The notes: generated by a model from the letters alone, not told the origin. Shown: positions 38,093 to 47,833, counted from the first letter of the stretch. The stretch: DNA of 64,000 bases from Candidatus Rhodoferax randersensis (GCA_016718155.1 JADKEH010000001.1:448682-512681); one strand, 5' to 3'. Made by a program: numbers and translations.

Positions 38093-40357
38093 TCAGGGGC
38101 GAACGCAGTCGGCGTAGTAGCGAACCTTGCCGCTCGCGTCGTTTTCCTCCACCAGGCCGTGGATGTCGGTCTCAAATCCGGGGCACTGCGTGTTGAACTC
38201 GCGTGAGAACTTCAGGTAGTCAACAATCTTCTTGTTGAACACTTCACCGGGAATCAGCAGCGGGATGCCCGGCGGGTAAGGCGTCACCAAGCCAACCGTG
38301 ATGCGCCCCTCCAGGTCATCGATCTCAACCCGCTCGGTCTTGCGCAAGGCGATGTGAGCGTAGGCATCACTGGGCTTCATGGCCGGAGTCAAGGTGCTCT
38401 GGTACACATCGGTGGTGAGCCGCGCGATGTCATAACGAGCGTACAGCGCATGGACCATCTGGCACAAGTCGGCCAGTCCCATCGCCTCGTACTTGGGATG
38501 CTTCTGGCAGAACTCCGGCATGATGCGCCACATCGGCTGGTTCTTGTCATAGTCGTCCTTGAACTGCTGCAAGGCGGTGAGTAGCGTGTTCCAGCGGCCC
38601 TTGGTGATGCCGATGGTGAACATGATGAAGAAGCTGTTCAGCCCCGTCTTCTCCACCACCACACCATGCTCGGCCAAAAACTTGGTCACGATGCTGGCCG
38701 GGATGCCGGTCTTGGCGAACTTACCCTCCAGATCCAGGCCGGGCGTGACGATGGTGGCCTTGATCGGGTCCAACATATTGAAGCCTTCGGCCATCTTGCC
38801 AAAGCCATGCCACTTGGTGCTGCGCACGTCGGTCTTGATGACCCAGTCTTCGGCACGGCCCATGCCTTCGTCGACCAGCTTCTCCGGGCCCCACACCTTG
38901 AACCACCAATCCTTGCCGTACTCATCGTCGATCTTGCGCATGGCGCGACGGAAATCCAGCGCTTCGCAAATACTCTCTTCAACCAGCGCGGTGCCGCCGG
39001 GCGGCTCCATCATGGCCGCCGCCACGTCGCAGCTGGCAATGATGCTGTACTGCGGCGAGGTCGAGGTGTGCATCAGGTAGGCCTCATTGAACAGATGCTT
39101 GTCCAGCTTGGTGGTTTGCGAGTCCTGCACCAGCACATGGCTGGCCTGGCTGATGCCGGCCAGCAGCTTGTGGATCGACTGGGTGGCATACACCATCGCC
39201 TTCTTGGGACGGACGCGGTTCTTGCCCATGGCGTGGTAGGTGCCATAGAACGGGTGGAAGGCCGCATGCGGTAGCCAGGCTTCGTCAAAGTGCAAGTTCT
39301 CCACATAGCCATCGAGCATGGTCTTGATGGTTTCAGTGTTGTACAGCACACCGTCATAGGTGGACTGGGTCAGTGTCAGCACACGCGGCCTGACCTTGTC
39401 TGCATCCACACCCTTGAGCAAGGGGTTGGCGCGAATCTTGGCCTTGATGGCCTTGGGCTCGAACTCGCTCTTCGGGATAGGGCCGATGATGCCGAAATGG
39501 TTGCGCGTGGGCTTCATGAACACGGGGATCGCGCCAGTCATGATGATCGCGTGCAGGATCGACTTGTGGCAGTTTCGGTCCACCACCACCACATCGCCAG
39601 GCGCCACCGTGTGGTGCCAGACCATCTTGTTGCTGGTGCTGGTGCCATTGGTCACAAAGAAGCAATGGTCGGCATTGAAGATGCGCGCCGCATTGCGCTC
39701 CGAGGCGCCCACCGGGCCGTCGTGGTCCAACAGTTGGCCCAACTCCTCGACCGCATTGCAGACGTCGGCGCGCAGCATGTTTTCACCGAAGAACTGGTGG
39801 AACATCTGACCCACCGGGCTCTTCAGGAAGGCCACGCCGCCAGAGTGCCCTGGACAGTGCCAGGAGTAGGAGCCGTCCTCGGCGTAGTCCAGCAGTGCCT
39901 TGAAAAAAGGCGGCTGCAGGCCTTCGAGGTAACTCTTGGCCTCGCGAATGATGTGGCGCGCCACGAACTCGGGCGTGTCTTCAAACATGTGAATGAAGCC
40001 GTGTAGCTCGCGCAGAATGTCATTGGGAATGTGGCGCGAGGTCTTGGTTTCGCCGTAGACGTAGATCGGTACGTCCAGGTTCTTGCGCCGCACTTCTTCA
40101 ATAAAGTTGCGCAGATTCAGCACCGCCGGATCTAGGTCCGGGCCGGGCGTGAACTCTTCGTCGTCAATCGACAGGATAAAGGCGCTGGCACGGCTTTGCT
40201 GCTGCGCAAATTGGCTCAAGTCGCCGTAGCCGGTGACACCCAGAATCTCAAAACCCTCGGTCTCAATCGCCTGTGCCAGCGCGCGGATACTCAGACCCGA
40301 CGTGTTTTCCGACCGGAAATCTTCGTCGATGATGACAATGGGAAAGCGAAACTTCAT
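38093..40357 (-). CDS. Arginine/lysine/ornithine-type decarboxylase (PLP)
   Basis: A cytosolic PLP fold-I decarboxylase of 754 residues, the length of inducible amino-acid decarboxylases. N-terminal wing domain (1-130), PLP domain with catalytic Lys397 in ATQSIHKLLAG, and cofactor contacts NGTSTSNKMVWH (238-248) and CHKSILHA. The C-terminal domain is complete. Sequence cannot separate arginine from lysine or ornithine use; an agmatinase gene at 55.9 kb would fit arginine, but it is far away. ATG 40357 has GGAG eight bases upstream. No antiporter is adjacent. Confidence 0.9.
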   Translation of the reverse strand: MKFRFPIVIIDEDFRSENTSGLSIRALAQAIETEGFEILGVTGYGDLSQFAQQQSRASAFILSIDDEEFTPGPDLDPAVLNLRNFIEEVRRKNLDVPIYVYGETKTSRHIPNDILRELHGFIHMFEDTPEFVARHIIREAKSYLEGLQPPFFKALLDYAEDGSYSWHCPGHSGGVAFLKSPVGQMFHQFFGENMLRADVCNAVEELGQLLDHDGPVGASERNAARIFNADHCFFVTNGTSTSNKMVWHHTVAPGDVVVVDRNCHKSILHAIIMTGAIPVFMKPTRNHFGIIGPIPKSEFEPKAIKAKIRANPLLKGVDADKVRPRVLTLTQSTYDGVLYNTETIKTMLDGYVENLHFDEAWLPHAAFHPFYGTYHAMGKNRVRPKKAMVYATQSIHKLLAGISQASHVLVQDSQTTKLDKHLFNEAYLMHTSTSPQYSIIASCDVAAAMMEPPGGTALVEESICEALDFRRAMRKIDDEYGKDWWFKVWGPEKLVDEGMGRAEDWVIKTDVRSTKWHGFGKMAEGFNMLDPIKATIVTPGLDLEGKFAKTGIPASIVTKFLAEHGVVVEKTGLNSFFIMFTIGITKGRWNTLLTALQQFKDDYDKNQPMWRIMPEFCQKHPKYEAMGLADLCQMVHALYARYDIARLTTDVYQSTLTPAMKPSDAYAHIALRKTERVEIDDLEGRITVGLVTPYPPGIPLLIPGEVFNKKIVDYLKFSREFNTQCPGFETDIHGLVEENDASGKVRYYADCVRP

Positions 40358-40485
40358 TTCAGACTCCAGCGGCGGCACAAAAAACACAAAACAGGCGCGA
40401 AGTGTACGGACATATCGCGACTGCATGCTTTCAACCGACTACATTTGCCGCAGAATGTGGCAGTCACAACACAGACGAGGGCAAT

Positions 40486-40917
40486 ATGGCAATGACAACA
40501 GTTTGGTGGGTTTTGGCTGGCGTAGCAGTCGGGCTAGAGCTGGTGTCTGGCACTTTCTACCTGCTGATGCTTGCGCTGGGGCTGAGCGCTGGTGCGCTGG
40601 CCGCACATGCGGGCCTGTCCAGCCCACTACAGTTCCTGGCTGCCGCCGCGGTGGGCGGCGGGGCCGTGGTGGCATGGCGCGCGTACCGGCAACGCCAGCC
40701 CGTTGCATCCCCAGCCAGCGCCAACCGCGATGTCAACCTGGACATCGGTGAAACAGTCCAGGTTTCCGGCTGGAACGCCGATGGCACCGCCAGCGTCAAG
40801 TACCGCGGCGCGCAATGGAGCGTCGCCCACTTGCCAGGCGCCCAACCGGTCCCTGGTCCCCATCGCATCGTCGAGGTGATTGGAAACCGCCTGATCGTCG
40901 ACAAGCTGACTTCCTGA
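40486..40917 (+). CDS. NfeD family membrane protein
   Basis: 143 residues: two to three N-terminal membrane helices (about 5-70; VWWVLAGVAVGLELVSGTFYLLMLALGL) then a small beta-barrel OB-like domain (about 85-143; LDIGETVQVSGWNADGTASV, VEVIGNRLIVD). NfeD proteins pair with stomatin-like SPFH proteins; here the SPFH gene begins 28 bases downstream, so the two form an operon. GAGG lies six bases before the ATG at 40486. Confidence 0.92.
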   Translation: MAMTTVWWVLAGVAVGLELVSGTFYLLMLALGLSAGALAAHAGLSSPLQFLAAAAVGGGAVVAWRAYRQRQPVASPASANRDVNLDIGETVQVSGWNADGTASVKYRGAQWSVAHLPGAQPVPGPHRIVEVIGNRLIVDKLTS

Positions 40918-40945
40918 AATCCTTTCAAACACTCTGGAGATTCCC

Positions 40946-41863
40946 ATGACAACCCTGGCCCTGATCCTGCTCGTGATCGCCGCGATATTCATCGTTCAGT
41001 CCATCAAGGTCGTGCCACAGCAGCACGCCTGGGTGGTGGAGCGACTTGGCAAGTACAACGGCACACTGACGCCCGGCCTGAGCTTTCTGATGCCCTTCAT
41101 CGATCGCGTGGCCTACAAACACCTGCTCAAGGAAGTGCCGCTGGACATCGCCAGCCAGGTTTGCATCACACGCGACAACACCCAGTTGCAGGTCGACGGC
41201 ATCCTGTACTTCCAGGTGACCGACGCCATGCGCGCCAGCTATGGCTCCAGCAACTACATCGTCGCGATTTCACAATTGGCCCAAACCTCCCTGCGCTCGG
41301 TCATCGGCAAGCTCGAACTCGACAAGACCTTCGAGGAGCGCGACATCATCAACGCCCAGGTGGTGCAGGCGATTGACGAAGCCGCGCTGAACTGGGGCGT
41401 CAAGGTGCTGCGTTACGAAATCAAGGACCTGACGCCACCCAAGGAAATCCTGCACGCGATGCAGCAGCAGATCACCGCAGAACGCGAAAAGCGTGCCCTG
41501 ATCGCTGCTTCAGAAGGCCGCCGCCAGGAACAAATCAACATCGCCACCGGTGAGCGCGAGGCCTTCATCGCCCGTTCGGAGGGCGAAAAGCAGGCCGTGA
41601 TCAACAAGGCCCAGGGTGAGGCCCAGTCGATCCTGGCGGTCGCCGAGGCAACCGCCCAGGCGATCGAACGCATTGCCACCGCCATCCGCCAGCCCGGCGG
41701 GGAACAAGCCGTGCAACTGAAGGTTGCCGAGAAGGCCGTTGAAGCCTATTCACGGGTGGCGGCGGACGCCACCACGACTCTGATTGTTCCCGGCAATATG
41801 TCAGAAGTGTCCACGCTGATCGGTTCCGCGATGAAGATGATCCAGGCGCAGAAGCCAGCCTGA
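40946..41863 (+). CDS. SPFH/stomatin-like membrane protein (QmcA/paraslipin type)
   Basis: 305 residues: one N-terminal membrane helix (about 3-22), an SPFH domain (about 25-190; VPQQHAWVVERLGKYNGTLTPGL, VDGILYFQVTD), then a helical oligomerisation tail rich in Ala and Glu. Such proteins form large membrane cages. Partner NfeD is immediately upstream. The tail includes FIARSEGEKQAVINKAQGEAQ, typical of the paraslipin subfamily. A terminator follows. Confidence 0.93.
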   Translation: MTTLALILLVIAAIFIVQSIKVVPQQHAWVVERLGKYNGTLTPGLSFLMPFIDRVAYKHLLKEVPLDIASQVCITRDNTQLQVDGILYFQVTDAMRASYGSSNYIVAISQLAQTSLRSVIGKLELDKTFEERDIINAQVVQAIDEAALNWGVKVLRYEIKDLTPPKEILHAMQQQITAEREKRALIAASEGRRQEQINIATGEREAFIARSEGEKQAVINKAQGEAQSILAVAEATAQAIERIATAIRQPGGEQAVQLKVAEKAVEAYSRVAADATTTLIVPGNMSEVSTLIGSAMKMIQAQKPA

Positions 41864-41913
41864 GCACAGCGTACATCAACCGGCGCAAGCGCATCAAGCT
41901 GCGCACAAAGCAA

Positions 41914-41950
41914 AGCCCCACGCGGTGTGAACCGGGTGGGGCTGTCTTTT
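41914..41950 (+). terminator. Terminator after the SPFH gene
   Basis: AGCCCCAC and GTGGGGCT with a 14-base loop, then GTCTTTTT. It sits between the SPFH gene and the convergent tRNA-Ser. Confidence 0.75.
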
Positions 41951-41954
41951 TGTC

Positions 41955-42044
41955 TGGCGGAGAAGGCGGGATTCGAACCCGCGGAGGGTTTTACCCCTCG
42001 CACGCTTTCCAGGCGTGTGACTTAAACCACTCATCCACCTCTCC
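41955..42044 (-). tRNA. tRNA-Ser (anticodon GGA)
   Basis: 90 bases on the minus strand with the long variable arm of class II tRNAs. Acceptor arms GGAGAGG and CTTCTCC, encoded CCA, anticodon loop CTGGAAA giving GGA (reads UCC and UCU). Confidence 0.95.
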
Positions 42045-42106
42045 AGAGCCCGCTATTCTAGCGCAAGCCGCCGTTCGCCCTGCGTGAGCGCCAGCAGCCG
42101 GGCGAC

Positions 42107-42133
42107 AAAAAAGCCACCTCGCGGTGGCTTTTT
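42107..42133. terminator. Bidirectional terminator between tRNA-Ser and the binding-protein gene
   Basis: AAGCCACC / GGTGGCTT with a TCGC loop, flanked by six A on the left and five T on the right. On the minus strand it terminates the gene at 42151-43281. Confidence 0.88.
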
Positions 42134-42150
42134 CGTGCGCGGAACCGAGA

Positions 42151-43281
42151 TCAGTTCAGGGCGATTTTCTTGTCACCCTTGTAGGTGTACAAAGTCATGG
42201 CGGGGTTCTTCAACTCGCCGTTGGACTCAAACTGCACCTTGGTCGTGATACCTTGGTAGTTGGTCTCGCCCAGCTTGGACACGTACACCTTGGGATCGGC
42301 GCTACCGGCACGCTTCATGGCGTCCACCAGAACGTGCACGGCGTCATAGGTGTAGGGGCTGTAGACCTGGAATTGGCCAGGGTACTTGGCGTCGTAACGC
42401 TTCTTCCAGGCTGCGCCGCCAGGCATCTTGTCGAGGGATGCGCCGCCTTCGGCACAGACCACGTTTTCCAGCGTCTTGGCGCCAGCGGACTGCTTGATCA
42501 GGTCCATCGTGCAGATGCCATCACCACCGAAGTACTTGACGTTGGTCATGCCGAGTTGCTCCATCTGACGCAGCATCGGACCAGCCTGGGGATCCATGCC
42601 GCCGAAGAACACGCCATCGGGGTTCTTGGACTTGATCGCGGTCAGAATCGACATGAAGTCCACCGACTTGTCGGTCGTGAACTGCTCATCAACAATCTCG
42701 ATACCCTTGCTCTTGGCGACGCTCTTGAACACAGCGGCCACGCCCTGCCCGTACGCGGTCCGGTCGTCAATGACTGCAATACGCTTGAGCTTGAGCTTGT
42801 CCGCTGCATGGTTGGCCAGCCCAGCGCCCAGGGCGTTGTCATTGGCCAGCAGGCGCCACGTGGTCTTGTAGCCTGGCTTGGTCAGGTTGGGGTTGGTGGC
42901 GGACGGAGTGACGTGGGGAATGCCACAGTCGTTGTAAATCTTGGAAGCGGGAATTGTGGTGCCCGAATTCAGGTGACCAGCCACGCCAGCAACCTTGGCA
43001 TCGCACAGCTTCTGTGCCACGGCCGCGCCCTGCTTGGGATCGGCTGCATCGTCTTCGGCAACCAGCTCCAGCTTGACCTTCTTGCCACCGATCATCACGC
43101 CTGCGGCGTTCAGATCTTCAATGGCCATGCGGGCGCCGTTTTCATTGTCCTTGCCATAGGAAGCCTGAGCGCCAGAGATCGGTGCAACGTGACCAATCTT
43201 GACGACCATGTCCTGTGCCAACGCCACGCCGGCAGCGGCAGCGATAGCGGCAGCGACGGTAACTTTCAATTTCATTTGCAT
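42151..43281 (-). CDS. Branched-chain amino-acid ABC transporter binding protein (LivJ/LivK-like)
   Basis: A periplasmic substrate-binding protein of 376 residues. Signal peptide (about 1-24, cut near GVALA|QDM); mature protein shows the type I periplasmic-binding fold with VVKIGHVAPISGAQASYGKDNENGARMAIEDLNAAG and the ligand region SGTTIPAS. ATG 43281 has GGAG seven bases upstream; a second ATG two codons on is possible. The permease and ATPase genes are not adjacent, so this is a detached binding protein. Leu/Ile/Val is the usual ligand, but other amino acids are possible. Confidence 0.9.
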   Translation of the reverse strand: MQMKLKVTVAAAIAAAAGVALAQDMVVKIGHVAPISGAQASYGKDNENGARMAIEDLNAAGVMIGGKKVKLELVAEDDAADPKQGAAVAQKLCDAKVAGVAGHLNSGTTIPASKIYNDCGIPHVTPSATNPNLTKPGYKTTWRLLANDNALGAGLANHAADKLKLKRIAVIDDRTAYGQGVAAVFKSVAKSKGIEIVDEQFTTDKSVDFMSILTAIKSKNPDGVFFGGMDPQAGPMLRQMEQLGMTNVKYFGGDGICTMDLIKQSAGAKTLENVVCAEGGASLDKMPGGAAWKKRYDAKYPGQFQVYSPYTYDAVHVLVDAMKRAGSADPKVYVSKLGETNYQGITTKVQFESNGELKNPAMTLYTYKGDKKIALN

Positions 43282-43416
43282 AGAGAACTCCAGAAAATAG
43301 CTAGGGGAAGCCGAATGTGAATGGTATCGTTCGACACCCGGCACGATACCCCAATCCGCGTCCTGTCAACATAGGGTTGACACCAACTCGGCACAAGAAT
43401 GCAACATTAATTCGGC

Positions 43417-43707
43417 TTATGCGTCACGGCGCTTGGCCTGCAGGGCGTTGCTCACGGCGTGGCGGACCAGCGTCTCCAGATCACGCTTGAGCAAGGGCCG
43501 AAGCGTCTCTAGTTGCTCCAAAACCATTTGATCGATGGCCGCGCCTAGCCTTTGCTCCATCGACAACTCGACTTCTTTCACCACCCTCTGCACCAAACCT
43601 TCGGCCTCGTAGTCAATTCGCTTGGGTTCCCGCTTGGGCGCGGGTTTGCGAACCACCTCGGTCAGGGTGGGCACAAAACGTGGCGGGCTCTTGGGTACCG
43701 TTGACAT
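43417..43707 (-). CDS. Small hypothetical protein following holC
   Basis: 96 residues beginning MSTVPKSPPRFVPTLTEV. The first 40 residues are Pro- and Lys-rich; the remainder is helical (AEGLVQRVVKEVELSMEQRLGAAIDQMV, then LETLVRHAVSNALQAKR). No signal peptide or known motif. Its ATG overlaps the holC stop by one base, which implies coupled translation. I recall similar short proteins after holC in this family but cannot name a function. Confidence 0.7.
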   Translation of the reverse strand: MSTVPKSPPRFVPTLTEVVRKPAPKREPKRIDYEAEGLVQRVVKEVELSMEQRLGAAIDQMVLEQLETLRPLLKRDLETLVRHAVSNALQAKRRDA

Positions 43708-44141
43708 CACCGCCCACCTTGAACCGCGAGATCGTGCCGCGTAATGCTGCAACTGCTGGCCAGGTAGTGCTTCCAGCGCTCCCGGGCACCTGAGCGCTCG
43801 GTGTCGTCCTGCGTCACCACCTCGGTCACGCGCTCGAACTGCTCAAATCCCGCTGGCACATGCCCCCCCAGATTAAGCAAGATATGGCGATGCGCGGGCT
43901 CTTCCAGGCTGCTCACCAGCACAATCGGCGAGCGCGCCACCACTTCAGTCGGTGCCGTGCCCAGGCAGTGCGGCAAGAACTCGGTTTCCGACATGGCCCA
44001 CAGTGCCCGGTCAAGCGCCTGCAGGGTCTCAGGCGGGCCAATCACCACCACGCGCGTCCGCTGGCTCACGGCCTTGCGCAGCCAGCGGCAAGCGTACCCC
44101 AGCCGGTCATCGACATTGAAGTGAAAGGCAACGGCGGTCAC
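43707..44141 (-). CDS. holC: DNA polymerase III chi subunit HolC
   Basis: The chi subunit of the clamp loader, linking the polymerase holoenzyme to single-strand binding protein. 144 residues from a GTG start that shares GTGA with the pepA stop (44138-44141): VTAVAFHFNVDDRLGYACRWLRKAV is the family opening. EFLPHCLGTAP and PIVLVSS also fit. A longer frame into pepA exists but is not needed. The pepA-holC order is conserved in this group. Confidence 0.93.
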   Translation of the reverse strand: MTAVAFHFNVDDRLGYACRWLRKAVSQRTRVVVIGPPETLQALDRALWAMSETEFLPHCLGTAPTEVVARSPIVLVSSLEEPAHRHILLNLGGHVPAGFEQFERVTEVVTQDDTERSGARERWKHYLASSCSITRHDLAVQGGR

Positions 44142-45583
44142 TTGGAACCGGTCTGCGCCAGCAGGTAGTCCAGCAGCAATCCCACCGGCCTGCCGGTGGC
44201 GCCCTTGGCTAGTCCGCTCTTCCATGCGGTGCCGGCAATATCCAGATGCGCCCAGTCGTACTTGCCAGCAAAGCGCTGCAAGAACTTGGCGGCCGTGATG
44301 GCGCCACCCGCCCGCCCGCCGACGTTGGCCACATCCGCGAAATTGCTCTTGATCCCTTCGGCATACTCCTCATCCAGGGGCATGCGCCAGCACGGGTCAA
44401 GCGCCGAATCACCCGCCGCCAGCAGGGCTGTGGCCAGCGCGTCACTGGAGGCGAACAGGCCGCTTCGCACGCCACCCAGCGCGATCATGCAGGCGCCGGT
44501 CAGGGTGGCGATATCGATCACGGCGCGCGGCTTGAAGCGCTCTGCGTAGCTCAGCGCATCACACAACACCAGCCGGCCCTCGGCGTCGGTGTTGAGGATC
44601 TCGATGGTCTGGCCGCTCATGCTGGTCACCACATCGCTGGGCTTCACCGCGCGGCCATTGGGCAGGTTCTCGCAGGCCGGAATCAACCCGACCACGTTCA
44701 TGGCGGGCTGCAGTTCCGCCAGCGCGCGAAACACGCCCAGGACGCTGGCCGCACCGGACATGTCGAACTTCATCTCGTCCATCTCGGGGCCGGGCTTGAG
44801 CGAGATGCCGCCGCTGTCAAACGTGATGCCCTTGCCCACCAGCACGCTAGGAGCCTGGGTCTTGGCCGCGCCGTTGTAACGCAGCACGATAAAGCGCAAG
44901 GGCTCGTCAGAGCCTTGAGCCACTGCCATGAAGGAGCCCATCTTGAGCTTGGCCACCTCTTTGGGGCCGAGCACGGTGCAATCAACCCTCGGGTACTTGG
45001 CCAGGGCCTTGGCGGCACCGGCCAGCAGCGTCGGCGTGGCGTAATTGGCCGGCCGATTGGCCCACTCCTTGGCCAACTCGATGCCCTTGACCGTGGCAAC
45101 CACCCGATCGAACAATGGCTTGGAGGCCGCCACATTGGCGACACCAAGCACCACACGCTGCAGGGTCCGGCCCTCGGGCTTGGACTTGGTGGTGGTGTAC
45201 ACATAGCTGGCCTCGGCCACTCCAAGCAGGGCCGCGCGCACAGCGTCGTCACCCGGTGCCTGCGCAAAACAAATTGCCAACCGCTTCACCGGACTCGACT
45301 TGAGCGACGCCACACCGGCGGCGACGGCCTGGCGAACCTGCCGGGCCGACCCGTCGCCAGCCCCCAGCAGCACGGCCCGTGTGCAAGCCAGGCCTGGCGC
45401 CTGGTAAATCTGCAGCAGCTTGCCCACCTTGGTTTCAAGATCTCCCGCCTTGAGCGCCCGATTCACCAGTGCCGTCAAGGCATCCTTGCCGACACATGAA
45501 TCGCCCGCCACGAGCACCAGCAATGCGTCGCACTTCTCGATCGCCGCCGTGGCGAGATCGAGTCTCTTGAGTTCAAAGTTCAT
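44138..45583 (-). CDS. pepA: Leucyl aminopeptidase
   Basis: A hexameric di-metal M17 aminopeptidase that removes N-terminal residues from peptides in the cytosol. 481 residues. Metal and catalytic residues: Lys251 and Asp256 (GKGITFDSGG), the signature NTDAEGRL at 331-338 and the surrounding loop KPSDVVTSMSGQTIEIL. The stop overlaps the holC GTG. It is divergent from lptF with only 29 bases between starts, so their promoters must overlap each other's coding sequence or be very compact. Confidence 0.96.
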   Translation of the reverse strand: MNFELKRLDLATAAIEKCDALLVLVAGDSCVGKDALTALVNRALKAGDLETKVGKLLQIYQAPGLACTRAVLLGAGDGSARQVRQAVAAGVASLKSSPVKRLAICFAQAPGDDAVRAALLGVAEASYVYTTTKSKPEGRTLQRVVLGVANVAASKPLFDRVVATVKGIELAKEWANRPANYATPTLLAGAAKALAKYPRVDCTVLGPKEVAKLKMGSFMAVAQGSDEPLRFIVLRYNGAAKTQAPSVLVGKGITFDSGGISLKPGPEMDEMKFDMSGAASVLGVFRALAELQPAMNVVGLIPACENLPNGRAVKPSDVVTSMSGQTIEILNTDAEGRLVLCDALSYAERFKPRAVIDIATLTGACMIALGGVRSGLFASSDALATALLAAGDSALDPCWRMPLDEEYAEGIKSNFADVANVGGRAGGAITAAKFLQRFAGKYDWAHLDIAGTAWKSGLAKGATGRPVGLLLDYLLAQTGSK

Positions 45584-45612
45584 AATCCGTCCTGTCTTTT
45601 ACTTAACGCTCA

Positions 45613-46725
45613 ATGTTATTCCATTCCTCCTTTCGGACTGAGTTGGCCCGCAGTTTCGGGGTGACCCTGGTGGTGCTGGTGACGGTCGTGATGACCATGA
45701 TGCTGATCCGCACCCTGGGACAGGCGTCGCGCGGCACCTTCGACCCGGCAGACGTGATGCTGGTGATGGGCTATACGGTGTTGGGACATCTGCCGTCGAT
45801 TCTCACGATGAGCCTCTTCATCGCCGTAGTCGGCACGCTCTCGCGCATGTACCGCGACAGCGAGATGGTGATCTGGTTTACCAGCGGGCGCGGCCTGACC
45901 AGCCTGCTAGGGCCCTTGTTCCGCTTTGCCTGGCCGGTCTTGCTGGGTGTCCTGTTACTGTCCGTGCTGGCCTGGCCCTGGTCGCAACAGCGCATCGTCG
46001 AGCTGCGCAACCTCTATGAAACACGGGGCGACCTCGATCGCGTGCAACCCGGCTTCTTTCAGGTGTCCGCAGCCGGGACACGCGTCTTCTTTATCGAGAA
46101 GGATCTGTCTGGCAGCGGCGAGGCCAAGAACGTGTTCATTGCGACCCAGGAGAACGGCAGGGAGACCGTGACGTCGGCCCGCAAGGGGCGGGTGGAAAGC
46201 CGCTCGGGCGAGCGCTTCCTGATGCTCGAACAAGGACAGCGGCTGGAGCGCGAAGTGGGCAAGACGGAACTCAAACTCAGCGAGTTCGAAAGTTACGCCC
46301 TGAAAATTGGCAGTGCCGAGATCAACCTGCAATCGTCTTCGCCTGAGCGCTCCCGCAATACCTTGGCGCTGATGACCGAGCCCACCAACACCAATCTGGG
46401 CGAGCTCTCCTGGCGGCTCGGTCTGGCCCTGGTCGCCATCAATCTGGTGGTGATGGGTCTTGTCATTTCGCACGTCAATCCGCGCGTGGGTCGCAGCGGC
46501 AACCTGATGTTTGCCCTTTTTGCTTTCGTGGTCTATTTCAACCTGACCAGCGTCGGAGTCAACTGGATCAGCAGCGGCCGCGTGCCGTTCGGTACCTTCA
46601 TGCTGAGCCTGCATGGCGGCACGCTGGCCTGCGGCACCTTGTGGCTAATCGTGCGGCACAACCAGTTGTCGTGGCGCATGTTGCTGCCGCGACCGTCGCG
46701 CCAGCCGACGGTGGAGCCATCGTGA
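45613..46725 (+). CDS. lptF: LPS export permease LptF
   Basis: One of two membrane subunits that extract LPS from the inner membrane in the LptB2FGC machine. 370 residues: three N-terminal and three C-terminal helices bracket a periplasmic beta-jellyroll (about 125-265). The motif MYRDSEMVIWFTSG (75-88) contacts LptB. ATG 45613. It overlaps lptG by GTGA, the usual arrangement. Confidence 0.95.
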   Translation: MLFHSSFRTELARSFGVTLVVLVTVVMTMMLIRTLGQASRGTFDPADVMLVMGYTVLGHLPSILTMSLFIAVVGTLSRMYRDSEMVIWFTSGRGLTSLLGPLFRFAWPVLLGVLLLSVLAWPWSQQRIVELRNLYETRGDLDRVQPGFFQVSAAGTRVFFIEKDLSGSGEAKNVFIATQENGRETVTSARKGRVESRSGERFLMLEQGQRLEREVGKTELKLSEFESYALKIGSAEINLQSSSPERSRNTLALMTEPTNTNLGELSWRLGLALVAINLVVMGLVISHVNPRVGRSGNLMFALFAFVVYFNLTSVGVNWISSGRVPFGTFMLSLHGGTLACGTLWLIVRHNQLSWRMLLPRPSRQPTVEPS

Positions 46726-47828
46726 AGACCCTGCGGCGGCTGATTTATGGTGAGGTGATCGGTTCGATCACGTTTGTCACGCTCGGGTTCTTGTCGCTGT
46801 TCTTCTTTTTTGACTTCGTTGATGAGCTGTCCCTGGTTCGCGGCAAATCCAGTGTTGACTACGAGTTACTCGACGCCTTCCTGTACGTCGCCCTGCAGAT
46901 ACCCAACCATCTTTACCAGTTACTGCCGATTACGGCCCTGATTGGCACCATCTTCGTGATGGCGCGGCTGGCGCAGAGTTCAGAGTTCACGATCCTGCGC
47001 ACCAGCGGGCTGGGTCCGTGGCGCGCGCTTCGCTTGCTCTCCATGTTGGGGCTGGGCCTGGTGCTGCTCACCTTCGTGGTGGGCGACTACCTGGCGCCGC
47101 TGGCAGACCGCAACGCCCAGTTGCTCAAGGCACGTTTCAAGGGGCAAATCAGCATCGGCAAGACCGGGGCCTGGCTGAAGGAGCGCCAGGCATACAGCCA
47201 AGTCGCCGTCAACGTGCGAGCCCTGGCACCCGATGCGAGCATGCGTGATGTGCACATCTTCGAGTTTGACAACCGCGGCTTGCTGATCTCCATGACCGTG
47301 GCCGAGCAGGCCCGATTTGGCAGTGACGAAGCGTGGCAATTGCAACAGGTCGAGCGCACTGAGTTCTCGGCACGCGGCACCGACGCGGCCCACGTTGACC
47401 GCCAAAAATTGGAGAGTTTTCGCTGGCCAACCAGCATCAGCGCCGAGATGGTGTCCGTCGCTGCCCTCAAACCCGAACGCATGAGCACGGTTGACCTGTA
47501 TCAATACATCCGTCACCTTGACGCCAACGCACAATCGGCCCAGCGTTATGAAATCGAGTTCTGGCGCAAGGTGTTTTACCCCTTGAGTTGCCTGGTCATG
47601 GTGGTGCTGGCGCTGCCCTTCGCTTACCTGCACTTCCGATCGGCGGGCATCGCCACCTACGTTTTTGGCGGCGTGATGGCCGGCATCAGTTTCTTTCTGC
47701 TCAACAACGTGTTTGGCTATGTTGGCAATCTCAACCACTGGCAGCCCTGGCTCACCGCAGCGCTGCCGGGCATCATTTACTCCGTGCTGTCCTTGAGCGC
47801 ATTTGGCTGGCTGGTGCTGCGACGGTAG
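46722..47828 (+). CDS. lptG: LPS export permease LptG
   Basis: Partner of LptF in LPS extraction. 368 residues starting at GTG 46722 (GTGA overlap with the lptF stop): VKTLRRLIYGEVIG. Six membrane helices flank the jellyroll; MARLAQSSEFTILRTSGL is the LptB contact segment. A longer frame to 46641 reads through lptF and is not used. The next gene starts five bases after its stop. Confidence 0.95.
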   Translation: MKTLRRLIYGEVIGSITFVTLGFLSLFFFFDFVDELSLVRGKSSVDYELLDAFLYVALQIPNHLYQLLPITALIGTIFVMARLAQSSEFTILRTSGLGPWRALRLLSMLGLGLVLLTFVVGDYLAPLADRNAQLLKARFKGQISIGKTGAWLKERQAYSQVAVNVRALAPDASMRDVHIFEFDNRGLLISMTVAEQARFGSDEAWQLQQVERTEFSARGTDAAHVDRQKLESFRWPTSISAEMVSVAALKPERMSTVDLYQYIRHLDANAQSAQRYEIEFWRKVFYPLSCLVMVVLALPFAYLHFRSAGIATYVFGGVMAGISFFLLNNVFGYVGNLNHWQPWLTAALPGIIYSVLSLSAFGWLVLRR

Positions 47829-47833
47829 TCCCC

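Noticed and set aside
41746..42003. Minus-strand frame reading GVKPSAGSNPAFSARQ
   Set aside because: It is the antisense side of tRNA-Ser and the SPFH terminator; the known tRNA-shadow pattern.
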